From NCBI GenBank assembly GCA_020161065.1, contig JAIUPH010000023.1:1-64000 (forward strand): 64,000 bases of DNA, written 5' to 3'. This stretch comes from Pseudomonadota bacterium (GTDB taxonomy: Bacteria > Pseudomonadota > Gammaproteobacteria > Burkholderiales > Burkholderiaceae_C). Positions 8,640-16,353 of this stretch are shown here, piece after piece. The position numbers and the translations under genes were made by a program. The notes beneath the pieces are model-generated. The model saw only the letters and a list, made by a program, of their open reading frames with translations, was not told where the DNA came from and searched no databases. Positions within the stretch are counted from its first letter, which is position 1; every line of letters starts with the position of its first letter.

Positions 8640-8790
8640 CAGCAGTCCAGCATGCAGCATGCTAGCGTCGGCTTCGTCCCCTCGGGGACAGGTCGTCGCA
8701 GACGACCAGGGGCAACGGCGGCGTTAGCGCCCTGAGCCCGATCCGGCTCTGCCGGTCGGGCTCAGCAGCCCCCTTGGGGGGCGGCCGCCC
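8640..8790. repeat. Hairpin-dense intergenic element
   Basis: This stretch packs at least five palindromes end to end: GCATGC-A-GCATGC (8650-8662), GTCCCC-TC-GGGGAC (8676-8689), GGTCGTC-GCA-GACGACC (8691-8707), a 15-base-pair stem with one bulge (8732-8765, CTGAGCCCGA to TCGGGCTCAG), and GCCCCC-TT-GGGGGC just after. It sits between two minus-strand genes, downstream of scpA. It may act as a terminator or be a dispersed repeat of this lineage. Confidence 0.6.
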
Positions 8791-8808
8791 CAGCGGCCGG
8801 GGGCGCCA

Positions 8809-9642
8809 TCAGCTCTGCGCGTACGCCAGCCGCACGTAGATGGGCGCGAAGGCCTCGGCCTGGGTGATTTCGATCAGGCTCTCGCGCGACAGCTCGAGCA
8901 TCGCGACGAAGGTCACCACCACCACGGGCATGCCGCGCGACGGGTCGAACAGGTGCTGGAACTCCAGGAAGCGGCGGCCCTGCAGCCGGCGCAGCACGAT
9001 GCTCATGTGCTCGCGCACCGACAACTGCTCGCGGCTGATGGTGTGATGCTGGTTGAGCCGCGCGCGCTGCAGGATCTCGGCCCAGGCCTGGCGCAGGTCG
9101 TCGGCATTCACGTCGGGCAGGCGCGGCGTCAGGCTTTGCTCGACGTAGACCTGGGCGCGCAGGAAGTCGCGGCCCAGCAGCGGCAGCGTGTCCAGCCGCG
9201 CGGCGGCCAGCTTGATCTGCTCGTACTCGACCAGGCGGCGCACGAGGTCGGCGCGCGGGTCGTCGCCTTCGCGGCCGTCGTCGCGCGGCTTGGGCGGCAG
9301 CAGCATGCGCGACTTGATCTCGATGAGCATGGCCGCCATCAGCAGGTACTCGCTGGCCAGTTCGAGGTTGCGCTTGCGGATCTGCTCGACGTAGTCGAGG
9401 TACTGGCGCGTCAGGTCGGCCAGCGGGATGTCGAGGATGTTGAAGTTCTGCTTGCGGATCAGGTACAGCAGCAGGTCCAGCGGGCCTTCGAAGGCTTCGA
9501 GAAAGACCTCCAGCGCGTCCGGCGGGATGTACAGGTCCTGCGGCATCCGGAACAGCGGCTCGCCGTACAGGCGCGCCACGGCCACCTGGTCGACGACCTG
9601 CGGTTCCAGTTCGCCGGCGGCCAGCGCCGCGGTCTCGCTCAC
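8809..9642 (-). CDS. scpA: Segregation and condensation protein A
   Basis: The kleisin subunit of the bacterial SMC condensin complex, which bridges SMC heads and binds ScpB. The N-terminal core is textbook: FEGPLDLLLYLIRKQNFNI (~50-70), ADLTRQYLDY, and LASEYLLMAAMLIEIKSRMLLP. The C-terminal winged-helix part ends VTFVAMLELSRESLIEITQ. The GTG start at 9642 overlaps the TGA stop of the preceding DUF3460 gene (GTGA), giving 277 residues, a normal length. Alternative upstream starts would lie inside DUF3460 and are unlikely. scpB is not in the window. Confidence 0.93.
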   Translation of the reverse strand: MSETAALAAGELEPQVVDQVAVARLYGEPLFRMPQDLYIPPDALEVFLEAFEGPLDLLLYLIRKQNFNILDIPLADLTRQYLDYVEQIRKRNLELASEYLLMAAMLIEIKSRMLLPPKPRDDGREGDDPRADLVRRLVEYEQIKLAAARLDTLPLLGRDFLRAQVYVEQSLTPRLPDVNADDLRQAWAEILQRARLNQHHTISREQLSVREHMSIVLRRLQGRRFLEFQHLFDPSRGMPVVVVTFVAMLELSRESLIEITQAEAFAPIYVRLAYAQS

Positions 9643-9836
9643 TTCGTCTGGTACACGTAGGGCTGCTGCGGCACGCGTGCGGCGCGCCAGCGGGCCTGGG
9701 CCTCGCGGTCGATCGAGCGGTCCCACAGCAAGGCGCGGCCGGCGCGCTGCTCGGCCTCCAGCGTGGGCTTCTTGGCCTTCAGCTCGTCGATGAACTGGGT
9801 GACGTCGGACTTGTAGGGCTTCCAGAAGAGCGGCAT
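9639..9836 (-). CDS. DUF3460 family protein
   Basis: A 65-residue conserved protein of the betaproteobacterial DUF3460 family, starting MPLFWKPYKSDVTQFIDEL and ending VPQQPYVYQTK, with a central ALLWDRSIDREAQARW. It is predicted soluble and helical with unknown function. It sits directly before scpA and overlaps it by four bases, so the two are co-translated. This arrangement may hint at a chromosome-maintenance role, which is inference only. A TAAAAT box on the minus strand at 9877-9872 is a plausible -10 for the pair. Confidence 0.87.
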   Translation of the reverse strand: MPLFWKPYKSDVTQFIDELKAKKPTLEAEQRAGRALLWDRSIDREAQARWRAARVPQQPYVYQTK

Positions 9837-9890
9837 GGCAGGGATGGGCAGCGGCACAATGCGAGCCGTCCATTTTATCGGGGAGATCTG

Positions 9891-10382
9891 ATGCGGACCT
9901 TGCTTGCCTTGCTGGGCGCTGCGGCCGCGCTGGTGGGCTGTGACCCGGCGCGCGTGGCCAAGCTCGAAGAAGGGGTTTCGACCGAGGCCCAGGTGCGCCA
10001 GGAGTTCGGCGAGCCGGTGACGGTGACCGTGCTGCCCGACGGCCAGCGCGTGCTGGACTACCCGCGCCAGCCCGAGGGCTGGACCAACTACCGCATCACG
10101 ATCGGCACCGACGGCAAGATGAGCTCGCTGCGCCAGCTGCTCAACGCCGACAACTTCGCGCGCGTGCAGCCGGGCCTGACCGAGATGCAGGTGCGCGAGC
10201 TGCTCGGCCGGCCGGCGAAGAGCCAGCCGTGGCCGCTGAAGAGCGAGACCGAGTTGCTGTGGCGCTTTCGGCCCGATGCCAACGCCTCGAAGATCTTCAG
10301 CGTCTACTTCGACACGCAAGGCCGCGCGCTCCGCACCACCATCACCGACGACCCGCGCACGCAGGCGCAGATGGGGAACTAG
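9891..10382 (+). CDS. Lipoprotein with duplicated SmpA/BamE-like domain
   Basis: An outer-membrane lipoprotein candidate. The signal peptide MRTLLALLGAAAALVGC ends in a lipobox (LVGC) at residue 17. The mature part repeats a BamE/SmpA-like motif twice: LEEGVSTEAQVRQEFGEPV near 25-45 and VQPGLTEMQVRELLGRPA near 93-112. BamE assists beta-barrel insertion, but this protein is longer (163 residues) and duplicated, so it is a BamE-fold relative rather than clear BamE. It is preceded by a GGGGAGA ribosome-binding site and is divergent from the DUF3460-scpA pair. Confidence 0.8.
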   Translation: MRTLLALLGAAAALVGCDPARVAKLEEGVSTEAQVRQEFGEPVTVTVLPDGQRVLDYPRQPEGWTNYRITIGTDGKMSSLRQLLNADNFARVQPGLTEMQVRELLGRPAKSQPWPLKSETELLWRFRPDANASKIFSVYFDTQGRALRTTITDDPRTQAQMGN

Positions 10383-10427
10383 GTTCCCCGCCCGCGCACT
10401 GCAAGCTGCGCGCTGCGCGCCGCGGCG

Positions 10428-12107
10428 TCAGTCGTCCTTGTAGATGTCGACGTCCTTGGTTTCCTTGAGGAACAGCGTGCCCACCACGAAGGTGATGGCC
10501 GCGATGACGATGGGATACCACAGGCCGCTGTAGATGTTGCCCTGGGCGGCGACGATCGAGAACGACACCGCCGGCAGGAAGCCGCCGAACCAGCCGTTGC
10601 CGATGTGGTACGGCAGGCTCATCGAGGTGTAGCGGATGCGCGTGGGGAACAGCTCGACCAGCATCGCCGCGATCGGCCCGTACACCATGGTCACGTAGAT
10701 CACCATGATGGTGAGGATCAGGATGATCATCCACCAGTTGGCGCTGCCCATCGGGATGGGGTCGGCCTTGGCCGGGTAGCCGGCGGCGTTGAGCGCCTCG
10801 CGCACTTCCTTCTCGAAGCGCGGCTTGGCGTCCTTGGCGTCGGGCTGGTTGGCGGCGTAGGTGGGGATCTGCTTGTCGCCCACCTTCACGTAGCCCTGCT
10901 GCAGCGAGGCGTCTTCCACCAGGTCGTAGTTGACGCCCGAGTTCGACAGGTAGGTGCGGCTGAGGTCGCAGCCGGTGGTGAACTTGGCGGTGCCCGTCAG
11001 GTTGAGGATCAGCCCGCAGTTCTTGGGCGGCGCCACCACCGTCACCGGCGAGGTCTGGATCGCCGCGGCCAGCTTCGGGTTGGCGTACAGCGTCAGCGCC
11101 TTGAACAGCGGGAAGTAGGTCAGCACCGCCAGCAGGCAGCCGGCCATGATGATGGGCTTGCGGCCGATGCGGTCCGACAGCGAGCCGAACAGCAGGAAGA
11201 ACGGCGTGCCGATGATCAGCGAGATGGCGATCAGCACGTTGGCCGTCGGCCCGTCGACCTTCAGGAACGACTGCAGGAAGAACAGCGTGTAGAACTGGCC
11301 CGTGTACCAGACCACCGCCTGGCCGGCGGTGCCGCCCAGCAGCGCCAGGATCACGATCTTCAGGTTGCTCCACTGGCCGAACGATTCGGTCAGCGGCGCC
11401 TTCGAGGTCTTGCCCTCGGACTTCATGCGCGCGAAGGCGGGCGATTCCGACAGCTTCAGCCGGATCCACACCGACACCGCCAGCAGGATGCCCGAGACCG
11501 CGTACGGGATGCGCCAGCCCCAGTCGGCGAACTCTTTCTCGCCGACGTACAGCCGCGTGCCCAGGATCACCATCAGCGCCAGCATCAGGCCGACGGTGGC
11601 GGTGGTCTGGATCCACGCCGTGTAGGCGCCGCGCCGGCCGTGCGGCGCGTGCTCGGCCACGTAGGTGGCGGCGCCGCCGTACTCGCCGCCGAGCGCCAGG
11701 CCCTGCAGCAGCCGCAGCGCGATCAGCACGATCGGCGCCGCGATGCCCCAGGTCTTGTAGGTGGGCAGGAAGGCGACCAGGAAGGTCGACAAGCCCATGA
11801 TCAGGATGGTGATCAGGAAGGTGTACTTGCGCCCGACCAGGTCGCCCAGCCGCCCGAAGACGATGGCGCCGAAAGGCCGCACCGCGAAGCCGGCGGCAAA
11901 GGCCAGCAGCGTGAAGATGTCGCGCGTGGCCGGGTCCAGCGCGGTGAAGAAGCTGTTGGCGATGATGCCGGCCATCACCCCGAACAGGTAAAAGTCGTAC
12001 CACTCGAAAACGGTGCCCAGCGACGACGCGAAGATGACGCGCTTTTCTTCCGCGCTCATGGGCCGCGGTTCGGCTGCCCGGTGATGCTGGCTTCCAGCCA
12101 TTGCCAT
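10428..12107 (-). CDS. MFS transporter, metabolite:H+ symporter (ProP/ShiA-like)
   Basis: An inner-membrane carrier of the metabolite:H+ symporter branch of the major facilitator superfamily (proline/betaine, shikimate, alpha-ketoglutarate). Signatures are SLGTVFEWYDFYLFG at the first helix, FGRLGDLVGRKY in loop 2-3, RLLQGLALGGEYGGAATY in helix 4, and the second-half loop FGSLSDRIGRK. The start at 12107 (MAMAGSQHH) has a GGAGA ribosome-binding site. It is 559 residues, longer than the usual ~440, because a ~120-residue polar segment around PPKNCGLILNLTGTAKFTTGC (two cysteines) is inserted between helices in the second half, probably a periplasmic loop. The substrate is unknown. Confidence 0.9.
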   Translation of the reverse strand: MAMAGSQHHRAAEPRPMSAEEKRVIFASSLGTVFEWYDFYLFGVMAGIIANSFFTALDPATRDIFTLLAFAAGFAVRPFGAIVFGRLGDLVGRKYTFLITILIMGLSTFLVAFLPTYKTWGIAAPIVLIALRLLQGLALGGEYGGAATYVAEHAPHGRRGAYTAWIQTTATVGLMLALMVILGTRLYVGEKEFADWGWRIPYAVSGILLAVSVWIRLKLSESPAFARMKSEGKTSKAPLTESFGQWSNLKIVILALLGGTAGQAVVWYTGQFYTLFFLQSFLKVDGPTANVLIAISLIIGTPFFLLFGSLSDRIGRKPIIMAGCLLAVLTYFPLFKALTLYANPKLAAAIQTSPVTVVAPPKNCGLILNLTGTAKFTTGCDLSRTYLSNSGVNYDLVEDASLQQGYVKVGDKQIPTYAANQPDAKDAKPRFEKEVREALNAAGYPAKADPIPMGSANWWMIILILTIMVIYVTMVYGPIAAMLVELFPTRIRYTSMSLPYHIGNGWFGGFLPAVSFSIVAAQGNIYSGLWYPIVIAAITFVVGTLFLKETKDVDIYKDD

Positions 12108-12142
12108 GGTGTTGTCTCCTATTGTGTTCAGCGCTTGAGATG

Positions 12143-12152
12143 ACGGGCCCGT
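12143..12152. promoter_or_regulatory. 10-base perfect palindrome upstream of the MFS gene
   Basis: ACGGGCCCGT lies 36 bases before the MFS start and could be part of an operator; it could also be chance in GC-rich DNA. Confidence 0.25.
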
Positions 12153-12176
12153 GACGTGCCCACGCGCCAAGCGTGT

Positions 12177-12230
12177 TTGTCAGCGGCCCGTCAGCCACTG
12201 TTGGCGCCTTGGCTGAACGTTGGCTGACAA
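12177..12230. promoter_or_regulatory. Four-half-site dyad between divergent transporter genes
   Basis: Two TGTCAGC-type half-sites (TTGTCAGC at 12177 and GTCAGCC at 12190) are mirrored by GGCTGAA (12211) and GGCTGACAA (12222). The spacing is the same in both arms, around a GGCGCC centre. The whole region lies in the 250-base gap between the MFS gene and the symporter gene. It looks like an operator for a regulator binding as two dimers, or a cruciform. Confidence 0.55.
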
Positions 12231-12360
12231 CGCGGGCAGCCGGGCTTCTTCCGGCGGCCCGCTTCGCGGGTTTCCCCAGGTATGAAAAACCCGGCCGGGG
12301 TGGGTGCAAAGCGGCCGCGGCGCCGCCTGCGGCCTTTCGGAGCTGGGCGAGAATCGGCGC

Positions 12361-14457
12361 GTGAGCAGTGCCGGCGACACTCCCGCTGCGTCGACCGCGA
12401 GCCCGGACGCCCGGCTGCATCGCCGTTACCTGGTGTTCGCCGTCTGCCTGGGCCTGTTCATCGTGGCCACCGGCGTGCTGGAACGCATGGGCATGCCGCG
12501 GCTGTGGATCGGCGTGGCCTTCATGGCCGGCACGGTGCTCATCTACGCCGGCATCGGCTTCCTGTCGCGCACCTCCGACGAGGCCGAGTACTACGTCGCC
12601 GGGCGCCGCGTGCCGGCGGTCTACAACGGCATGGCGACGGCGGCCGACTGGATGTCGGTGGCCTCCTTCATCGGCACCGCCGGCGTGCTCTACCTCAACG
12701 GCTTCGGCGGCCTGGCCTACATCCTGGGCTGGACCGGCGGCTACTGCCTGGTGGCGCTGCTGCTGGCGCCCTACCTGCGGCGGCTGGGCCAGTACACGGT
12801 GGCCGACTTCCTCGGCGCGCGCTACGGCGGCGCGGCGCCGCGGCTGATCGGCGCGCTGTCGACCATCATGGTGTCGTTCGTCTACGTCGTCGCGCAGATG
12901 TACGGCGTCGGGCTCATCGCCTCGCACCTGCTGGGGCTCGGCTTCGAGGTCGGCATCTTCATCGGCCTGGGCGGCGTGCTGGTGTGCTCGTTCCTCGGCG
13001 GCATGCGCGCCGTCACCTGGACGCAGGTGGCGCAGTACATCGTGCTGATCGTCGCCTACCTCGTGCCGGTGGTCTGGCTCGGCTTCAAGCAGCCGGCGAT
13101 GCAGGCGCCGGTGCTCGGCTACGGCGGCGCGCTGGCCATGGTGAGCGAGCGCGAGCAGGCCCTGCTGGCCGACCCGCGCGAGCGCGAGGTGATGGCGCTG
13201 TGGCAGGCGCGCGCCGCCGCCGCCACCGCGCAGCTGCGCGACGTGCCCACCGCGATGCGGCGCGAGGCGCGCGAACTGGCCGCCGAGGCGGCGCGGCTGC
13301 GCGCCGAGGGCGCGCCGCTGGCGCGCATCCAGCAGGTCGACCGCCAGCTGCGGCTGCTGCCCAAGACCGAGGCGCAGGCGCGGTTGCGCTACGAGCAGGC
13401 GCGCGACGACGCCCTGCAGCGCGCGCGCCCGCTGGGCGGCATGGCGCCGCAGGCCCAGCCCTTCGCCCGCGGCGACCCCGACGGCAACGCCGAGCAGCGC
13501 GCCACCTACCGCAGCGAGCGCATGAACTTCGTCGCGCTGGTGTTCTGCCTGATGCTGGGCACCGCGGCGATGCCGCACGTGCTGACGCGCTACTACACCA
13601 CCACCTCGCCGCAGGCGGCGCGGCGCTCGGTGGGCTGGTCGCTGTTCTTCATCACGGTGCTGTACCTGGCGGCGCCGGCGCTGGCGGTGCTGGTCAAGGC
13701 CGAGGTGCTGGTCGACCTGATCGGCATGCCCTTCGACCAGTTGCCGACGTGGGTGCGGCGCTGGTCGCGGCTCGACGGCAGCCTGGTCTCGGTGGAAGAC
13801 ATCAACGGCGACGGCGTGCTGCAGCTCGGCGAACTGCGCCTGGGCAGCGACGTGATCGTGCTGCTGGCCCCCGAAATCGGCGGACTGCCCTTCGTCGTCA
13901 GCTACCTGGTGGCCGCCGGCGGCCTGGCGGCCGCGCTGTCCACCGCCGACGGGCTGCTGCTGTCGATCAGCAGCGCGCTGTCGCACGACGTGTACTACCG
14001 CGTGCTCGACCCGCAGGCGCCGGCCATGCGCCGCGTCATCATCTCCAAGGCGCTGGTGCTGCTGGTGGCGGTGTCGGCGGCCACCGTGGCCTCGCTGAAG
14101 GTGGCCAACGTCGTGCACCTGGTGGCCGCGGCGTTCTCGATCGCCGCCTCGGCGCTGTTCGCGCCGCTGGTGCTGGGCGTGTTCTGGCGCCGCGCCACGC
14201 GCTGGGGCGCGGTGGCCGGCATGGCCGCCGGGCTGGTGACCTGCATCTACTACATGCTGGTCAACCTGCCGTGGAGCCGCCAGTGGCTGGGCGTGGCGTG
14301 GCCGCTGGCCGAGATGCGCTGGTGGGACGTCGACCCCACCTCGGCCGGCTTCTTCGGCGTGCCGGCCAGCCTGGCCGCGATGGCGCTGGCCAGCCTGCTG
14401 ACCCAGCGCGACGGCCCGGCGCAGATGGCGGTGGTCGACCGCCTGCGCCGGCCCTGA
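12361..14457 (+). CDS. Sodium:solute symporter, VC_2705-like large subunit
   Basis: A sodium-coupled symporter of the SSS superfamily (acetate or other short carboxylates), VC_2705-like branch. The start is taken as the GTG at 12361 (VSSAGDTPAAS). About 13 helices are visible, with typical SSS segments (YYVAGRRVPAVYNGMATAADWMS, FLGGMRAVTWTQVAQYI). Two features are notable. First, there is a ~125-residue charged, heptad-like insert (residues ~260-385) rich in Arg/Glu/Ala, a probable cytoplasmic coiled coil. Second, there is a canonical 12-residue EF-hand loop, DINGDGVLQLGE (480-491). The small subunit (DUF4212) lies downstream after one intervening gene. Confidence 0.87.
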   Translation: MSSAGDTPAASTASPDARLHRRYLVFAVCLGLFIVATGVLERMGMPRLWIGVAFMAGTVLIYAGIGFLSRTSDEAEYYVAGRRVPAVYNGMATAADWMSVASFIGTAGVLYLNGFGGLAYILGWTGGYCLVALLLAPYLRRLGQYTVADFLGARYGGAAPRLIGALSTIMVSFVYVVAQMYGVGLIASHLLGLGFEVGIFIGLGGVLVCSFLGGMRAVTWTQVAQYIVLIVAYLVPVVWLGFKQPAMQAPVLGYGGALAMVSEREQALLADPREREVMALWQARAAAATAQLRDVPTAMRREARELAAEAARLRAEGAPLARIQQVDRQLRLLPKTEAQARLRYEQARDDALQRARPLGGMAPQAQPFARGDPDGNAEQRATYRSERMNFVALVFCLMLGTAAMPHVLTRYYTTTSPQAARRSVGWSLFFITVLYLAAPALAVLVKAEVLVDLIGMPFDQLPTWVRRWSRLDGSLVSVEDINGDGVLQLGELRLGSDVIVLLAPEIGGLPFVVSYLVAAGGLAAALSTADGLLLSISSALSHDVYYRVLDPQAPAMRRVIISKALVLLVAVSAATVASLKVANVVHLVAAAFSIAASALFAPLVLGVFWRRATRWGAVAGMAAGLVTCIYYMLVNLPWSRQWLGVAWPLAEMRWWDVDPTSAGFFGVPASLAAMALASLLTQRDGPAQMAVVDRLRRP

Positions 14458-14480
14458 CGGACGCCTGCCTTGACGCTGGC

Positions 14481-14486
14481 TATGAT
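14481..14486 (+). promoter_or_regulatory. Candidate -10 box TATGAT
   Basis: TATGAT (5 of 6 bases of the consensus) lies 38 bases before the ATG at 14524. It supports that start for the next gene over the in-frame upstream codons at 14470 and 14482, which would precede or fall within the promoter. Confidence 0.35.
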
Positions 14487-14523
14487 CGGGCCCCTGCGCT
14501 GGGGACCCACGTTGTTGCAGTTC

Positions 14524-15039
14524 ATGAACCCGGGCGATCTGGTCGACAAGACCGACAGTGGCTTGCAGGAGTTGCGCACGCGCACCGCAGGCCTGCCGCC
14601 GCGCTTGCGCAGCCTGCTGATCCTGGTCGACGGCCGCCGCACGCTGGCGCAATTGCAGGCCGCGGCCGGGCAGATCGGCGCGCCGGCCGACGCCATCGAA
14701 CAACTGCTGCAGCGTGGCCTGGTGGCCGTGCGCCCGCCGGCCGCGGCCAGCATGATGCCGGCCTCGGCGCTGGCCGACGGCACCGAGCACGTCGATTTGC
14801 CGCTGGACGCCGCCGCCGCCGCGGTCGATCGCTTTCGCGGCGCGCTCAAGCTGATGAACGACAGCGTGGTCGACGCGATCGGCATGCGCGCCTTCTTCTT
14901 CACGCTCAAGCTCGAACGCTGCGCCACGCTCGACGACCTGCGCGCGCTGCTGCCCGAATACCGGCGGCTGCTGGCCAAGGCCGCCCATCCGGCGCGCGCG
15001 CTGGCCGCCGAGCAGCGCGTGGAGGGCTTGCTGTCATGA
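14524..15039 (+). CDS. Hypothetical protein (Burkholderiales conserved type)
   Basis: A 171-residue soluble protein starting MNPGDLVDKTDSGLQEL, with a following helix-rich LPPRLRSLLILVDGRRTLAQL segment. This resembles small conserved Burkholderiales proteins that contain a winged-helix-like N-terminal half; I do not know a function. The C-terminal half (FRGALKLMNDSVVDAIGMRAFFFTLKLERC) is amphipathic. It lies between the large and small subunits of the sodium symporter and may be co-transcribed with them. The upstream in-frame starts at 14470 (TTG) and 14482 (ATG) are possible. Confidence 0.7.
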   Translation: MNPGDLVDKTDSGLQELRTRTAGLPPRLRSLLILVDGRRTLAQLQAAAGQIGAPADAIEQLLQRGLVAVRPPAAASMMPASALADGTEHVDLPLDAAAAAVDRFRGALKLMNDSVVDAIGMRAFFFTLKLERCATLDDLRALLPEYRRLLAKAAHPARALAAEQRVEGLLS

Positions 15040-15049
15040 GCGATGAAGC

Positions 15050-15322
15050 ATGAGCGACGAAGCGCCAACCACCAGCGCCGCCGTCACCGAGACGCCGTAC
15101 TGGCAGCGCACGCGCCGCTTCAGCGCCTGGCTGCTGCTGCTGTGGTTCGGCGTGACCTTCGTCGCGGCTTTCTTCGCGCGCGAGATCGACTTCAGCTTCT
15201 TCGGCTGGCCCTTCAGCTTCTGGTTCGGCGCCCAGGGCGCGCTGCTGCTGTACCTGCTGGTGGTGGCGGGCTATGCCGGCTGGATGGAGTGGCTGGAGCG
15301 GCGCGCCGACGACGAGGCTTGA
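15050..15322 (+). CDS. DUF4212 domain protein, sodium/substrate symporter small subunit
   Basis: A 90-residue membrane protein with two helices (FSAWLLLLWFGVTFVAAFFA and LLLYLLVVAGYAGWMEWL) and the DUF4212 signature FSFFGWPFSFWFGAQGA between them. Members are the small partner of VC_2705-type sodium:solute symporters, and usually the small subunit gene comes first and adjoins the large one. Here it comes last, separated by a hypothetical gene. It starts 11 bases after the upstream stop. A near-duplicate of its own start (ATGAGCGATGAAGCA) just upstream closes quickly with TGA. Confidence 0.88.
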   Translation: MSDEAPTTSAAVTETPYWQRTRRFSAWLLLLWFGVTFVAAFFAREIDFSFFGWPFSFWFGAQGALLLYLLVVAGYAGWMEWLERRADDEA

Positions 15323-15352
15323 CGGGCCAGCCCGCGGCGCGGGCGGCCCGGC

Positions 15353-16252
15353 TCAGAACGGAAACACCGCGCGCAGCCAGAGCGAATCGCCGGCCGCGCG
15401 GTTGCGCACGCCGGTTTCCTTGTAGAGCTTCAGCGTGAGGAACCAGCCCTTGCCGCCGTCGTAGCGGATCGACGGCCCGATCGCGAAAGCGCGCCCCTTG
15501 TTGTCCGCCACCGCGACGCCGGCGTGCTGGTCGTTGCTCGTTTGTCGGTAGGCATAGCCGCCCACGCCCAGCGTCCAGCCGTTGCCGAAGGCCCAGCCCG
15601 CGGCGTAGTCGACGATGAACTCGTCGCCATCGCGATAGCCGGTGTCCTTGTTGCGCGCATTCAGCGCATACATCAGCTTCGCATCGGCGTTGAAGCCCGC
15701 GCCCTGGATGTACGAAGCGCCGCCGACGAGGTGCGTCGCCCAGTGGTTGCGGCCGATGTTGGCGATGCCGTTCTGGTCGTAGGCCCCGGTGGGCGCGAAG
15801 AAGTCGATCGCCGCCACCGTGTGCAGTTGCGGGCTGTGATGCCAGCCCAGCGCCGGGCCGAACACCACGTCGCCCACGCCGGTCTTGCTCTGCGACGCGC
15901 CGGGAACGCTGACGTCGAGGTTCACCACCGGCACGATGGCGTGCACGGCCAGCGCGCCGCCCAGCACCTGTTGCGGGGTCACCCAGATGAAGCGCGGCGC
16001 GATCGCGTCGGCGCGCACCTTGAAGCCGGGAATGGGCAGCGTGTGGCCGCTGTTGTCCTTGACCTCGTCGGCGCGGTAGTGCTGGGCGTCGACCATCAGG
16101 TAAGTGCCCGGCGGCGGCAGCGCGCAGCAGCTGAAGCCGGTCACGCCCACGGGGTAAACGCTGCCGCCGCCTTCGGTGGCCTGCGCGGCGCCTGGATGGG
16201 CCAGGGCCAGCACGGTGGCGGCGGTGCTAACGAATATAATGAACGTCTTCAT
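15353..16252 (-). CDS. SphA-like outer membrane channel (phenol meta-pathway family)
   Basis: An exported beta-rich protein of the MetA-pathway phenol/SphA family, thought to be outer-membrane porins for hydrophobic or aromatic substrates. The signal peptide is MKTFIIFVSTAATVLALAHPGAAQA. The mature protein has alternating polar and aromatic strands, a FSCCALPPPGTY segment near the N terminus as in SphA relatives, and a terminal strand ending in phenylalanine (SLWLRAVFPF), which is the outer-membrane assembly signal. It is 299 residues. It is the last gene of the aromatic operon, where an uptake channel makes sense. Confidence 0.82.
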   Translation of the reverse strand: MKTFIIFVSTAATVLALAHPGAAQATEGGGSVYPVGVTGFSCCALPPPGTYLMVDAQHYRADEVKDNSGHTLPIPGFKVRADAIAPRFIWVTPQQVLGGALAVHAIVPVVNLDVSVPGASQSKTGVGDVVFGPALGWHHSPQLHTVAAIDFFAPTGAYDQNGIANIGRNHWATHLVGGASYIQGAGFNADAKLMYALNARNKDTGYRDGDEFIVDYAAGWAFGNGWTLGVGGYAYRQTSNDQHAGVAVADNKGRAFAIGPSIRYDGGKGWFLTLKLYKETGVRNRAAGDSLWLRAVFPF

Positions 16253-16353
16253 CGGAATGATCCTGGTGGGGTTGCGGCGAATGGGGTCCTGCGGCGCTCG
16301 CGCGCTGCATGGCGTTTTGGAAAGCAAGGGGCGGGCTCGGCGCCCGCGAAGCG

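Noticed and set aside
10342..14988. A 1548-residue open frame on the minus strand, plus other very long open frames (for example 12282-15053 plus and 5753-8488 plus)
   Set aside because: They are shadows of real genes in GC-rich DNA. Their translations are low-complexity runs of Arg, Gly, Gln, His and Ala with no domain, and they lie over clearly coding MFS, symporter and antiporter genes.
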